DNA of 64,000 bases from Levilactobacillus lindianensis. Its GTDB lineage: Bacteria; Bacillota; Bacilli; Lactobacillales; Lactobacillaceae. Below the pieces are notes generated by a model. It was given only the letters and a program-made list of their open reading frames with translations, had not been told where the DNA came from and searched no databases. The translations under genes were made by a program, and so were the position numbers. Positions within the stretch are counted from its first letter, which is position 1; the number at the start of each line of letters is the position of its first letter. Below, piece after piece: positions 32,179 to 40,903 of the stretch. The DNA lies in the NCBI RefSeq assembly GCF_003946095.1, contig NZ_RHOD01000001.1, forward strand, positions 93,497-157,496, written 5' to 3'.

Positions 32179-33024
32179 TTAATCCCCAACCGGATGCCAG
32201 CCGTTGGCATCACTCAGCCGGTTCAAGAACGCCATGTCCTTGTCGTTGATTTCGAAGTCGAGCTTGGCGTTGGCTTCAACGTGGGCCATTGCCCGGGCCT
32301 TTGGGAGTGGCGCCACGCCATTTTGGATGACGAAACGCAACGCTAATTGGGGAATCGACACGTTGTAGTTACCGGCAACGCGTTCGAGCTCTGGGCTATC
32401 GACCAAGCCACCGGTTGCCAGTGGAGAGTAAGCCTGAACCAGAATCTGGTTGGCCTTGGCCGTCTTCACAATCGTGTCCTGCGTGTGCCCCACGTAGTAT
32501 TGAATCTGGTCAACGGCCGGTTTAACCGTCAGGCCGTCCCACGTTAACAGGTTGTCGAGGTCATGGGAATTGAAGTTAGAGACCCCAATCGCCTTGGCCC
32601 GGCCACTGTTGTAGATAGCTTGCATGGCTCGCCACACGTCGCGGTTTTCGGCATCATGATTACTGCCCATTTGGACCCATGGCCAAGGTGCATGGATGAT
32701 GTAAGAATCCACGTAGTCCAAGTTCAAGGCGGCTAAGCTACTCTCGAAGTCAGCCATTGCGGCATCGTAACTCTTCGACTCGGCAGGCAACTTCGTTTGG
32801 ACGAAAATGTCCTCGCGCGCCACGTCACTGTCAGCGATGGCCTCACCCACGCTCTGTTCATTCTGGTAAGCCTTGGCGGTATCAATGAAACGGTAACCAG
32901 CCGTTAGAGCATTGGTCACGGCATCGTAGGTTTCCTTGCCGGGCCGCGTTTGCCAAGTCCCAAAACCAACTTTGGGCATCTTTAAGTCATTATTTAAGGT
33001 AAATTCATCTGTAATTGTCGGCAT
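32179..33024 (-). CDS. Aldo/keto reductase (2,5-diketogluconate-reductase type)
   Basis: 281 residues; ATG 33024 follows ATGGAGGAG. Motifs include LKMPKVGFGTWQT, YRFIDTAKAYQNEQSVGEAI (Asp and Tyr of the catalytic tetrad), FVQTKLPAES (Lys), DYVDSYIIHAPWPW (His) and GVSNFNSHDLDNL. It is of the YvgN/DkgA type that reduces small carbonyls such as methylglyoxal or keto-sugars with NADPH. It is a different branch from the 335-residue reductase at 26819. It lies 73 bp after the CoA-disulfide reductase gene on the same strand, so co-transcription is possible. Confidence 0.92.
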   Translation of the reverse strand: MPTITDEFTLNNDLKMPKVGFGTWQTRPGKETYDAVTNALTAGYRFIDTAKAYQNEQSVGEAIADSDVAREDIFVQTKLPAESKSYDAAMADFESSLAALNLDYVDSYIIHAPWPWVQMGSNHDAENRDVWRAMQAIYNSGRAKAIGVSNFNSHDLDNLLTWDGLTVKPAVDQIQYYVGHTQDTIVKTAKANQILVQAYSPLATGGLVDSPELERVAGNYNVSIPQLALRFVIQNGVAPLPKARAMAHVEANAKLDFEINDKDMAFLNRLSDANGWHPVGD

Positions 33025-33097
33025 TGTGTCTCCTCCATTTCAGTTTATGGTTAACATCTTAGACCCTTAGGGCCACTCGAAGGCAAGAAGTTTCTTG

Positions 33098-34744
33098 CTA
33101 AAATTTGACCAAATCCTGAGGACGAACCGCCTGATATAGATTGAAGGCCCCGTCCAGGTTAACCACATCAAACCCATGTTGCCGCAAGATCCGCTCGGCC
33201 ATGTAGCTCCGTTGCCCACTAAAACAGCTGACCACGTAAGCCTGCTTAGGGTCCAGTTCATCCAACCGATCCCGCAATTCATTGAGCGGAATCGTGACGG
33301 AGTTTGGAAAGACGCCCTCACTAAGCTCCGCCGCATTTCGGACGTCCAGCACCCGTTTGCCGGCCTGAAGTGCCGCCGGCAGCTCGGACCACTGAATCGA
33401 GTGACTGAGGCCATCCATCACGTTTTGTGCCGCATAGCCCAGCATGTTCACGGGATCTTTAGCCGATCCAAATGGCGGCGCATAGGTTAATTCTAACTCG
33501 GGTAAATCCGCCACCGTGAGGCCCCCCTTGATGGCGGTCGCCAAGACGTCTAGACGTTTATCAACACCGGCTTGGCCAACACCCTGAGCGCCATAGATCG
33601 TCCCGGAGTCTGCATTAAAAATGAGCTTCAGGAGTAATGGTGTACCACCGGGGAAATACCCAGCATGACTGGTGCCACGCACGTGAACCACGCTGACCGC
33701 CAGTCCTTTTTCTTTGGCTTGTTGCTCGCTAAAACCAGTCGCGGCCGCTGTGAGATCAAAGGTCCGCACGATGGCGGTTCCCAGACTTCCCCGGTTCGGT
33801 CGGTCGAGACCGGCTAAGTTATCGGCAACCTGCCGGCCTTGACGATTAGCCGGCGAGGCCAACGGAATTAGAGTTGGCGTACCATCCAACACTTGGTTAA
33901 CCACAATCGCATCCCCCACCGCATAGATGGCAGGGTCACTGGTTTGATAATGCCGATCGACGATGAGTCCGCCCCGCAGCCCTAGTTTCAGCCCAGCCTC
34001 CTTGGCCAAGCGGGTATCCGGCCGGACCCCGACGGCCAACAAGGTCAGTGCCGTTGAAATCTGGGTGCCATCGGTCAAGACCGCCGTCTGCCCGCGATCC
34101 TGAAAGGCCGCCACGGCTTGCCCCGTCACAACCCGCACGCCATGCTGCTGGAGTTCATTTTCAACAAACGCCGCCATCTCGGTATCCAGTGCTGGTAGGA
34201 CGTGATCGGCTTGTTCCACCACGGTTACGGCAACCCCGCGCTTGGTCAGAGCCTCGGCCACCTCTAAACCAATAAAACCGCCACCGACGACTAACGCTGG
34301 TTGATCGGCCTTTAGCCCTGTCATAAGGCAATCGAGATCAGGAATATTCCGTAAAACGTGGACGTTTTCGGCGGTAGCTAATCCTGTAATCGGCGGCACC
34401 ACGGGCGTTGCTCCTGGTGATAAGACTAACCGGTCATAACTTTCCCGGGTCTCCTGGCCATCGTGACGAACAACCACCTGGTGATCCGCTGGCAAAATCT
34501 GCGTCACCTCGTGGTTTGGCCGCACATCGAGGGTGAACCGTTGTTGTAATTTATCCGCCGTCTGAACGATTAGATCACTGCGATCGGCAATCTCCCCTGA
34601 CAGATAATACGGCAACCCGCAGTTCGCAAACGACACATAGGGGCCCTTTTCCAAGACCACAATCTCGGCGTCCTCATCCAACCGCCGCAACCGGGTCGCC
34701 GCGGACATCCCGCCGGCTACACCACCAACAATGACAACTTTCAT
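33098..34744 (-). CDS. CoA-disulfide reductase with C-terminal rhodanese domain
   Basis: 548 residues; ATG 34744 follows AAAGAGGTTG. The N-terminal 445 residues are a pyridine nucleotide-disulfide oxidoreductase: FAD motif VVIVGGVAGGMSAATRLRRL, single active-site Cys42 in SFANCGLPYYLSG, NAD(P) motif ALVVGGGFIGLEVAE, and IYAVGDAI. Residues about 465-548 form a rhodanese domain with Cys507 in SCFSGQRSY. This fusion (CoADR-RHD) reduces CoA disulfide or persulfides with NAD(P)H and handles sulfane sulfur. A redox-protective role fits with the neighbouring aldo/keto reductase. Confidence 0.93.
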   Translation of the reverse strand: MKVVIVGGVAGGMSAATRLRRLDEDAEIVVLEKGPYVSFANCGLPYYLSGEIADRSDLIVQTADKLQQRFTLDVRPNHEVTQILPADHQVVVRHDGQETRESYDRLVLSPGATPVVPPITGLATAENVHVLRNIPDLDCLMTGLKADQPALVVGGGFIGLEVAEALTKRGVAVTVVEQADHVLPALDTEMAAFVENELQQHGVRVVTGQAVAAFQDRGQTAVLTDGTQISTALTLLAVGVRPDTRLAKEAGLKLGLRGGLIVDRHYQTSDPAIYAVGDAIVVNQVLDGTPTLIPLASPANRQGRQVADNLAGLDRPNRGSLGTAIVRTFDLTAAATGFSEQQAKEKGLAVSVVHVRGTSHAGYFPGGTPLLLKLIFNADSGTIYGAQGVGQAGVDKRLDVLATAIKGGLTVADLPELELTYAPPFGSAKDPVNMLGYAAQNVMDGLSHSIQWSELPAALQAGKRVLDVRNAAELSEGVFPNSVTIPLNELRDRLDELDPKQAYVVSCFSGQRSYMAERILRQHGFDVVNLDGAFNLYQAVRPQDLVKF

Positions 34745-34875
34745 TTGAACAACCTCTTTCTATTTTAGAATTATTATAGCTGATTTAATTAACAACTATT
34801 CTGCCACGCCCAGTAGCACAACGCCAACCCAACATTAGGATTGATCCACACACCACGGAAATTAAGCTTAATGCC

Positions 34876-35052
34876 AGCCGGAGGCAACCGGACAGAACCC
34901 CCGTGTCGGTGGTCTTAGTCGAGGTTTTGTCTCGACTTAGAGCACCGACAACTTTGAAACTCGTGGCTTTCGAGGTTCAAGGTTGCCCTGAAGACCGCCC
35001 CTCAGGCTTCAGGTCTGCCTCATGGGGGTTCTGTCTGGTTGCCGCAGGCGAC
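34876..35052 (-). repeat. E1 structured intergenic element, copy 5 (subtype B)
   Basis: Plus-strand ends are AGCCGGAGG and CCGCAGGCGAC. The closing stem CCGGACAGAACCCCC pairs with GGGGGTTCTGTCTGG (one G-T pair). The hairpin TTAGTCGAG/CTCGACTTAG replaces TTAGCCGAG/CTCGGCTTAG of copy 3, a paired change. It lies in the 440-bp gap between the divergent CoADR and ABC genes. Confidence 0.8.
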
Positions 35053-35183
35053 CCTTTTTATCTCTAAATGTAGTATACCCTAATGTAACCGTTTTCCGTT
35101 GCGTAAACCGGCGTTTCCGCCTACAATTGGACTAGCGATTCCGGACCGAAAAACCAGTCCCATCAGACCAGGAGGCACAACGC

Positions 35184-35885
35184 ATGTCCTACATAGAAGT
35201 TAAAAATGAAACACGTAAATTTACTCAAGGCGACCAAGAAACAATCGCCAATCATGACATCTCCTTCGCCGTCGAACGAGGTGAAATCGTCACGATTCTC
35301 GGACCCAGTGGTGCTGGCAAGTCCACCCTGCTCAACATCTTGGGCGGGATGGACAGCCCTACCAGTGGCCAAGTCCTCATTGATGGCAAGGACATTGCCC
35401 AACTGAATGCCAAACAACTCACAACCTACCGGCGCCAAGACGTCGGCTTCGTCTTTCAATTTTACAATCTAGTTCCCAATCTGACCGCCAGAGAAAATGT
35501 CGAGTTGGCTTCTCAGATTACTGCGGACGCCCACGATGTCGGAGAAACCTTACGACTGGTTGGACTCGCCGACCGGGCTGGCAACTTTCCGGCTCAGCTC
35601 TCCGGTGGGGAACAGCAGCGGGTCGCCATTGCCCGGGCAATCGCCAAGAATCCCAAGCTCCTATTGTGTGACGAACCTACGGGAGCCTTGGATTATCAGA
35701 CGGGAAAGCAGGTCCTTCAGGTTATTCAGGACGGCGCCCGGCAGACCAATATGACGGTCATCATCGTTACCCATAACAGCGCCATTGCCGAAATGGGCGA
35801 TCAGGTCATCCATATCAATGATGCCCGCGTTCAGTCGGTCCACCACAATGCTCACCCGACCCCCGTGGCCGAGATTGAATGGTAG
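35184..35885 (+). CDS. ABC transporter ATP-binding protein (MacB/LolD type)
   Basis: 233 residues; ATG 35184 follows CAGGAGG. Walker [10 protein letters not shown] is at 40-48, followed by the Q-loop ([19 protein letters not shown], typical of the LolD/MacB/FtsE group), signature [15 protein letters not shown], Walker [13 protein letters not shown] and the switch His in VTHNSAI. It works with the FtsX-type permease encoded next to it. Such mechanotransmission systems export peptides, lipids or antimicrobials, or transmit envelope stress. No two-component system of the Bce type is adjacent. Confidence 0.93.
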   Translation: MSYIEVKNETRKFTQGDQETIANHDISFAVERGEIVTILGPSGAGKSTLLNILGGMDSPTSGQVLIDGKDIAQLNAKQLTTYRRQDVGFVFQFYNLVPNLTARENVELASQITADAHDVGETLRLVGLADRAGNFPAQLSGGEQQRVAIARAIAKNPKLLLCDEPTGALDYQTGKQVLQVIQDGARQTNMTVIIVTHNSAIAEMGDQVIHINDARVQSVHHNAHPTPVAEIEW

Positions 35886-35893
35886 GTGGCAAA

Positions 35894-38470
35894 ATGACAA
35901 AAGTTTATTTCAAAGCCATTCTCCGAGAGATTGGCCGATCCAAGGCCCGCTTTCTCTCCATTATGTTGATTATCTTTCTCGGCGTAGCCTTCTACACCGG
36001 TATCCGGGCAACTGGACCCGACATGCTACAGGCCGCCGATGACTACTACACAACTCAAAAACTCGCCACCAACAGCGTCCAATCCACGGCGGGCCTCACG
36101 AAAAATGATCTCGCCGTGCTTCAGCGGCACCGTAATGCCTTAACCTATCAGGCAGTTAAATACCTAGACATTAATCAGCTCAACAATAACCGTGCCGTCC
36201 GAGTCGCCGAGATCCCCGCTAAACAACGGGTTAACCGCCTCACCGTGGTCAGTGGACACCTGCCACACCAGGCGAACGAAATTGTTTTGGACCAACAGGC
36301 CAAGGTCCTTCAGCCGAGTCTCAAGCTTGGGGACCCCTACCGGATTGCCACGACAGCTAAACTCAACCGACAGTTCAAGCGGCGAACCTTTAAGATCGTA
36401 GGCTTCGTGACTTCGCCCCGTTACATCGAAAAGGCCACGCGGGGTGTCACTAATGTTGGTAAGGGAACCCTGGACTATTTCGCCCTGGTGAAACCAGGCA
36501 CCCTCACCCAAACTGTTGCCAGTCGCATTGACATTCAATTCAAGAATCTGGCAACCGTCACGCCGTACTCCGCCACCTACAAACGTCTGGACAAGGCTAA
36601 CACCGCCAAGCTCAAGCACTGGCTCAAACCGATGGCGGCCAAACGCCAAACGCAGCTCCAACAACAGGCAACAGCCAAGCTAGCGCCACAAGCCAACAAG
36701 GTGGATCAGCTAGCCCAACAATTACCGGCCAATTCCCCCATCCTGACGGCGGCAAAAGCCAAGATCACCCAGGCCAAGGCACAGATTGCGGCCATCGACC
36801 GACCAACCTACTTGTATAGTGGGCGGGCCGCTAATCCTGGCTACAGTGAATATCACGAGAATACGCAACGGGTTGTGGCCCTCTCCACGGTCTTTCCCCT
36901 CTTCTTCATTGCGATTGCCGCGCTAATCTGTCTGACCACCATGACACGGATGGTTGCGGAACTCCGGGTTCAAATGGGGACACTAAAGGCCCTGGGTTAC
37001 AGCAATACCGCCATTGGGAGTGAATTTCTCCTCTACGGAGGCCTCGCGAGTCTTCTAGGAACCCTCTTGGGTGTGGGTTTCGGGGTTAATTTCTTCCCGC
37101 GGTTCATTGCCCAAGCTTACGGTAGTATGTACAATCTGCCCGCCATCAACGTACAGTACCTCTGGGGCGATATTGGCATCGCCCTCATCATTGCGCTAGC
37201 CTGCACCATGGGAAGCGCCGCCATCGTCCTGCGTGTCGATCTCAACAGTTTACCCGCCGTTCTGATGCAACCGAAGGCTCCCAAGGCCGGTAAGACCCTG
37301 TGGCTGGAACATTGGCACAGTCTGTGGCGCCGCCTGAGTTTTAACCACAAGGTGACCTTACGCAATCTCTTCCGCTATAAACAACGCCTGCTAATGACGG
37401 TGCTGGGAATTGCTGGCTGTATGGCTATGATGATCACCGGGTTCGGCCTTAAGGACTCTATCGGTGACATCAGTCTCAAGCAATTCGACCAACTCTGGCA
37501 CTACGACGCAGTCGTGGTCCGCAGTGGATCCCAGACCGCCGCCCAACGTCGCGCCTTACATCGCCAGTCCCTCTACCGCCAAGACCTCGTGTTAAAGCAG
37601 TCCCAGGTGACGGTCGAAAAGGATGGGGTTGCCAACCAAACAGCTACCCTCAGCGTGCCGCAACACCCAACAAAATTGAAAAAGTTCGTCGTTTTGCGTA
37701 ACCGGCAAACGCATCAAGCTTACCGTCTCAACAATCACGGCGCCATCATCGACGAGAAGCTGGCTAAGCTTTACCACGTCAAGGTTGGCGATAGCTTGCC
37801 GGTCAAACTAGGCAACCGATCCTTAAAGCAAGTTAAAGTCGCCGCCATTGCCGAAAATTACGTCAATCATTTCATCTACTTGTCACCAACTGCCTACCGT
37901 CAGGTGTTTGGCCACGCCGCCGTCTACAATGGCAACCTGGTCCAATTTACCCAACACGGTGAACGGGCCCAGAACCAATTTGCCAGCGACCTCCTAAAGA
38001 CTAAGGGCATGCTCAACGTGACGCTTCTCAGTACCGAGAAGAAGACCAACTTCCAGATGCTCGACACCATGGATCTGGTCGTCATTATCTTCGTTGTCGC
38101 CGCTGGTGCTTTGGCACTGGTAGTCCTCTACAATCTCACCAATATCAACGTTTCCGAGCGAATTCGAGAACTCTCCACGATTAAGGTGCTGGGCTTCTAT
38201 GACCACGAAGTCACGATGTACATCTTTCGGGAAAACTTGATTCTAACGGTGCTGGGTATCCTTGTCGGGTGTTTCATGGGAAACTGGCTTCACAGCTATA
38301 TCCTCAACACGGCCGAGACGGACAGTCTGATGTTCTCGCCGGGGATTCATCCCCTGAGCTACGTTTATTCAGCGTTGCTGACCCTGGCCTTTAGCCTGTT
38401 GGTCATGTGGCTGATGCACCGAAAGCTCAAGCGGATTAACATGCTCGATGCTTTGCAGTCGGTGGACTAG
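35894..38470 (+). CDS. FtsX-type ABC transporter permease, large
   Basis: 858 residues from ATG 35894, 5 bases after AGGTGG; an in-frame ATG at 35879 that overlaps the end of the ATPase gene would add five residues. It has an N-terminal membrane helix (FLSIMLIIFLGVAFYTGI) and a large outer domain with a Gln/Ala-rich coiled coil (about 250-295). A three-helix FtsX core follows at about 335-450, then a second helix set beginning near 495 (LLMTVLGIAGCMAMMITGFGL), another outer domain and the final FtsX core (about 735-850). This duplicated architecture is the MacB-like permease type of the DUF214 group. It pairs with the ATPase in front; substrate unknown. Confidence 0.9.
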   Translation: MTKVYFKAILREIGRSKARFLSIMLIIFLGVAFYTGIRATGPDMLQAADDYYTTQKLATNSVQSTAGLTKNDLAVLQRHRNALTYQAVKYLDINQLNNNRAVRVAEIPAKQRVNRLTVVSGHLPHQANEIVLDQQAKVLQPSLKLGDPYRIATTAKLNRQFKRRTFKIVGFVTSPRYIEKATRGVTNVGKGTLDYFALVKPGTLTQTVASRIDIQFKNLATVTPYSATYKRLDKANTAKLKHWLKPMAAKRQTQLQQQATAKLAPQANKVDQLAQQLPANSPILTAAKAKITQAKAQIAAIDRPTYLYSGRAANPGYSEYHENTQRVVALSTVFPLFFIAIAALICLTTMTRMVAELRVQMGTLKALGYSNTAIGSEFLLYGGLASLLGTLLGVGFGVNFFPRFIAQAYGSMYNLPAINVQYLWGDIGIALIIALACTMGSAAIVLRVDLNSLPAVLMQPKAPKAGKTLWLEHWHSLWRRLSFNHKVTLRNLFRYKQRLLMTVLGIAGCMAMMITGFGLKDSIGDISLKQFDQLWHYDAVVVRSGSQTAAQRRALHRQSLYRQDLVLKQSQVTVEKDGVANQTATLSVPQHPTKLKKFVVLRNRQTHQAYRLNNHGAIIDEKLAKLYHVKVGDSLPVKLGNRSLKQVKVAAIAENYVNHFIYLSPTAYRQVFGHAAVYNGNLVQFTQHGERAQNQFASDLLKTKGMLNVTLLSTEKKTNFQMLDTMDLVVIIFVVAAGALALVVLYNLTNINVSERIRELSTIKVLGFYDHEVTMYIFRENLILTVLGILVGCFMGNWLHSYILNTAETDSLMFSPGIHPLSYVYSALLTLAFSLLVMWLMHRKLKRINMLDALQSVD

Positions 38471-38491
38471 TTGCTGAACTACTACTAGAAA

Positions 38492-38610
38492 GCCGCCTGC
38501 GGCTGCCAGGGATTACGCCTGCTGTCGGGACGCTTCAGCCTGGGAACCAGGCTTATCGCTCGGTCTAACATCACCGCCACGGCCGGCTCCATCCCTGCCC
38601 TCCTCCGGCT
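38492..38610 (+). repeat. E1 structured intergenic element, copy 6 (internal deletion)
   Basis: Only 119 bp. Both ends and the CAGGGAT/ATCCCTG closing stem are intact, and the first hairpin (AGCCTGG/CCAGGCT) is present. About 70 bp covering the second hairpin and half of the third are missing. It lies 22 bp past the permease stop. Confidence 0.75.
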
Positions 38611-38759
38611 ACATTGGTGCTTTCCGGTAACGTTGTTGGAACGTCCTTCAACCTACCGTCGCGTATAATCCGAAATTAATCAATTCAATTTTGCTTTTCT
38701 TTTGGGCCTGGGACAACCGTTCCAGACCCTTTTGCACGCCAAATATCTACAGTCGCAAC

Positions 38760-38870
38760 GTGCGACAAAAAGGCCGTCAACTCCGCTTAACCCCGAAAGC
38801 CAAATAATCCAGGATCAGGATTATTCGCCTATCGACGTTAATGCTCATTGACTAACCGCCTTTTTCTCAC
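38760..38870 (+). repeat. E2 structured element, copy 3
   Basis: Outer helix AAAAAGGC/GCCTTTTT, second helix GTCAA/TTGAC, loop strands CTCCGCTTAACCCCG and ACGTTAATGCTC, distal helix AATAATCC/GGATTATT. The T-rich 3' arm makes it look like an elaborate terminator. Confidence 0.8.
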
Positions 38871-38913
38871 TCTCCTTTTTGTAATTTGTAATTTACATGG
38901 TCGCAACTAGCCG

Positions 38914-38948
38914 AAAAAAGCCCCGGAGTCTTTACCCTCCGGGGCTTT
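38914..38948. terminator. Bidirectional terminator by dacA
   Basis: AAAGCCCCGGAG and CTCCGGGGCTTT pair perfectly; six T follow on the minus strand, 28 bp past the dacA stop. Confidence 0.88.
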
Positions 38949-38976
38949 CGATTACACTAAACATTGTACGCGGTCA

Positions 38977-40251
38977 CTATTTACTTGTAGCGTGTTGCAT
39001 CGGAGCCACCAGAGCCTGCATTAATTGATCGGTCTGGTGTTTGGCCGCGAAGACGGCGCGTTCCGCGAAGAGCGTGGCGGCCTGCTGGGCCTTGTAAGTT
39101 ACCAACTGTTTGGCGCCAGTCTGAGTATCCGTCACCGTAGCCTGCGCCACCGGATCACCGACACCCACCATGCCCCTGCTGAGCTGGGTCGGCGTGAGCT
39201 TAGTTTCAACTTTTGTCGTCAAGGCGGCCGTCTTGTCTTGGTACCAGACGCCGGCCTGTGAGGTGGTGGGTTGTGCCGTCACTTTGGTGGCTAAGCCATT
39301 AGATAATGAGATCGTTTGGCTGGACAGCGGTGTCGTCTCCAATTGATAACTCGCCTTCAGCTGTTTGATGAGCTTGTTCATCGCGGAGAACGTGGTATCC
39401 CCACCGAGAATCGTGGCGACCATCCGTTGGCCGTCAACCGTATAGGTGGCGGTGAAACACAACTTGGCATTCTCTGTGAAGCCAGTCTTCAAGCCATCAA
39501 TCTGGCTTTCCTTCTTATACTGCGTCTGTCCCGGTAAGCAACTGTTTTCGTTAAAGATCTTGGTACCGTTGATGCTTTCCTGGGTCTTGCTGGCAACCTG
39601 GGTGATCGTCGGATCGGCCTTCAGAAGTTGCTGTGCTACGATTGAAATGGCTTTGGCGGACACCAGGTTCTCTTCCGACTTACCGGTATCTGGCAACACG
39701 AGATCATAATCTTTCAGATCGGTATTGTCTAATCCGGAAGAACTAATGAAGTGGGCCTCTAGTCCCCAGTCTTCACTCTGTTGGTTCATCTGCGCGACAA
39801 ACCTGGCGTTACTGCCAGCGACGTATTCTCCCAAGGCGGTCGCTGCACTGTTTGACGAGGCAATCATCGCGGCCGCCACGAGTTGGCGCACCGTGAATTG
39901 TTCGCCGTTCTTCATTCGTAATGATGAATAGGCAAAGCTGTGGCTCAACTTGATGAGGTTCCTAGCCATTGGGACCTGATCGTCCCACGCAATCTTCCCG
40001 TCATTAATGGCCTGAACGGTGAGATAGACCGTTAGTAGCTTTGATAGCGACGCAATCGGGTAGCGCTTGTCCGCATTCTGTTGGTAGAGGACTTGACCAC
40101 TCGTGGCGTCCATCACGTAGGCCGCTCTGGCCGGAACTTTACCGACCTTTGTCGTGGCCGCCTTAACTGGCAGACCTGGTGCTAGGATCAGCGCAATCAG
40201 CCCGCTAATCACACTCAATCGCAACCATCGTTTCAACCCACTCACCAGCAC
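38977..40251 (-). CDS. dacA: D-alanyl-D-alanine carboxypeptidase (PBP5-type)
   Basis: 424 residues if started at GTG 40251, which follows AAAGGAG. The frame extends to ATG 40287, but a TATAAT -10 box (40286-40291) overlaps that codon, so the transcript should begin inside the extra 12 codons. The protein has a signal peptide (LSVISGLIALILAPGLPVKAA), the serine motif SLSK (about 68-71), SSN (about 131-133) and KTG in DGLKTGFT. A C-terminal PBP5 domain and tail follow. The enzyme trims the terminal D-Ala of peptidoglycan stem peptides on the outer surface. It is monocistronic and convergent with the ABC exporter. Confidence 0.93.
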   Translation of the reverse strand: MLVSGLKRWLRLSVISGLIALILAPGLPVKAATTKVGKVPARAAYVMDATSGQVLYQQNADKRYPIASLSKLLTVYLTVQAINDGKIAWDDQVPMARNLIKLSHSFAYSSLRMKNGEQFTVRQLVAAAMIASSNSAATALGEYVAGSNARFVAQMNQQSEDWGLEAHFISSSGLDNTDLKDYDLVLPDTGKSEENLVSAKAISIVAQQLLKADPTITQVASKTQESINGTKIFNENSCLPGQTQYKKESQIDGLKTGFTENAKLCFTATYTVDGQRMVATILGGDTTFSAMNKLIKQLKASYQLETTPLSSQTISLSNGLATKVTAQPTTSQAGVWYQDKTAALTTKVETKLTPTQLSRGMVGVGDPVAQATVTDTQTGAKQLVTYKAQQAATLFAERAVFAAKHQTDQLMQALVAPMQHATSK

Positions 40252-40384
40252 ATTCACTCCTTTTCGTAACGCAAACTTTTCATCCATTATACAAATTGTA
40301 CCAAGGGATGGGGGGGTTCGTGGGAATCTTGCCCAAATTTTAAGGTCTTATTATTCGATTTGTAATCTGCTCGACATCTTTTTC

Positions 40385-40442
40385 TTGACACCTATCGTTT
40401 ACAGTTGTAAACTCAGTTTATTGATTGAGGATTACATTTGTA
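40385..40442 (+). promoter_or_regulatory. copYB promoter with two cop boxes
   Basis: TTGACA (40385-40390) and TAAACT (40408-40413) at 17-bp spacing form the promoter. The CopY-binding sequence TACANNTGTA occurs twice: TACAGTTGTA at 40400-40409 in the spacer and -10, and TACATTTGTA at 40433-40442, 33 bp apart. This is the classic copper-responsive operator arrangement. Confidence 0.92.
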
Positions 40443-40461
40443 AACAAAGGAGAGAACGAGA

Positions 40462-40902
40462 ATGCCAACCACTGAATTAACAGCTACCATCACTGACGCT
40501 GAATGGCGTGTGATGCGTATCGTCTGGACACTGGGCCAGGCCGACAGCCACACTATCATCGACCTCCTGGTTCGCCAGCATGACTGGAAACCGGCGACGA
40601 TTAAGACCCTGATTGGCCGCCTGGTCAAGAAGGGTGCATTGGGAACGACCAAGGATGGCCGGCAGTACATCTATCACCCCCTGGTTGCCGAACAGGCCGC
40701 CATGGATACGGCCTTAACGACCGAGCTTAGCCAGATGTGTGCCATGTGCCGCGGCAAGTCTTTCGTCCACGCGATTGACGAGACAGAGCTTAGCCAAGAC
40801 GACATCCAAACCTTAATTAGCCACTTACAAAAGAAATTAACGACGGCACCCACCGCAGTCTCCTGCGATTGTTTGCCAGCCGATTACGAAGGGAGCTGTT
40901 AG
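40462..40902 (+). CDS. copY: CopY/TcrY copper-responsive repressor
   Basis: 146 residues; ATG 40462 follows AAAGGAG. The N-terminus is the BlaI/CopY winged helix (ITDAEWRVMRIVWTLGQADS, then WKPATIKTLIGRLVKKGAL). The C-terminus carries metal-binding cysteines: CAMC near 92-95, and CDC plus a terminal Cys at the end (SCDCLPADYEGSC). This is a variant of the usual CxCx4CxC, with a longer gap and one Cys fewer. With zinc it binds the two cop boxes upstream; copper displaces zinc and releases DNA. Its stop is 1 bp from the copB start, so the two are translationally coupled. Confidence 0.94.
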   Translation: MPTTELTATITDAEWRVMRIVWTLGQADSHTIIDLLVRQHDWKPATIKTLIGRLVKKGALGTTKDGRQYIYHPLVAEQAAMDTALTTELSQMCAMCRGKSFVHAIDETELSQDDIQTLISHLQKKLTTAPTAVSCDCLPADYEGSC

Positions 40903-40903
40903 T

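Noticed and set aside
40252..40287. ATG 40287 as the start of dacA
   Set aside because: The TATAAT promoter box overlaps this codon, and the ribosome-binding site lies further inside, in front of GTG 40251.
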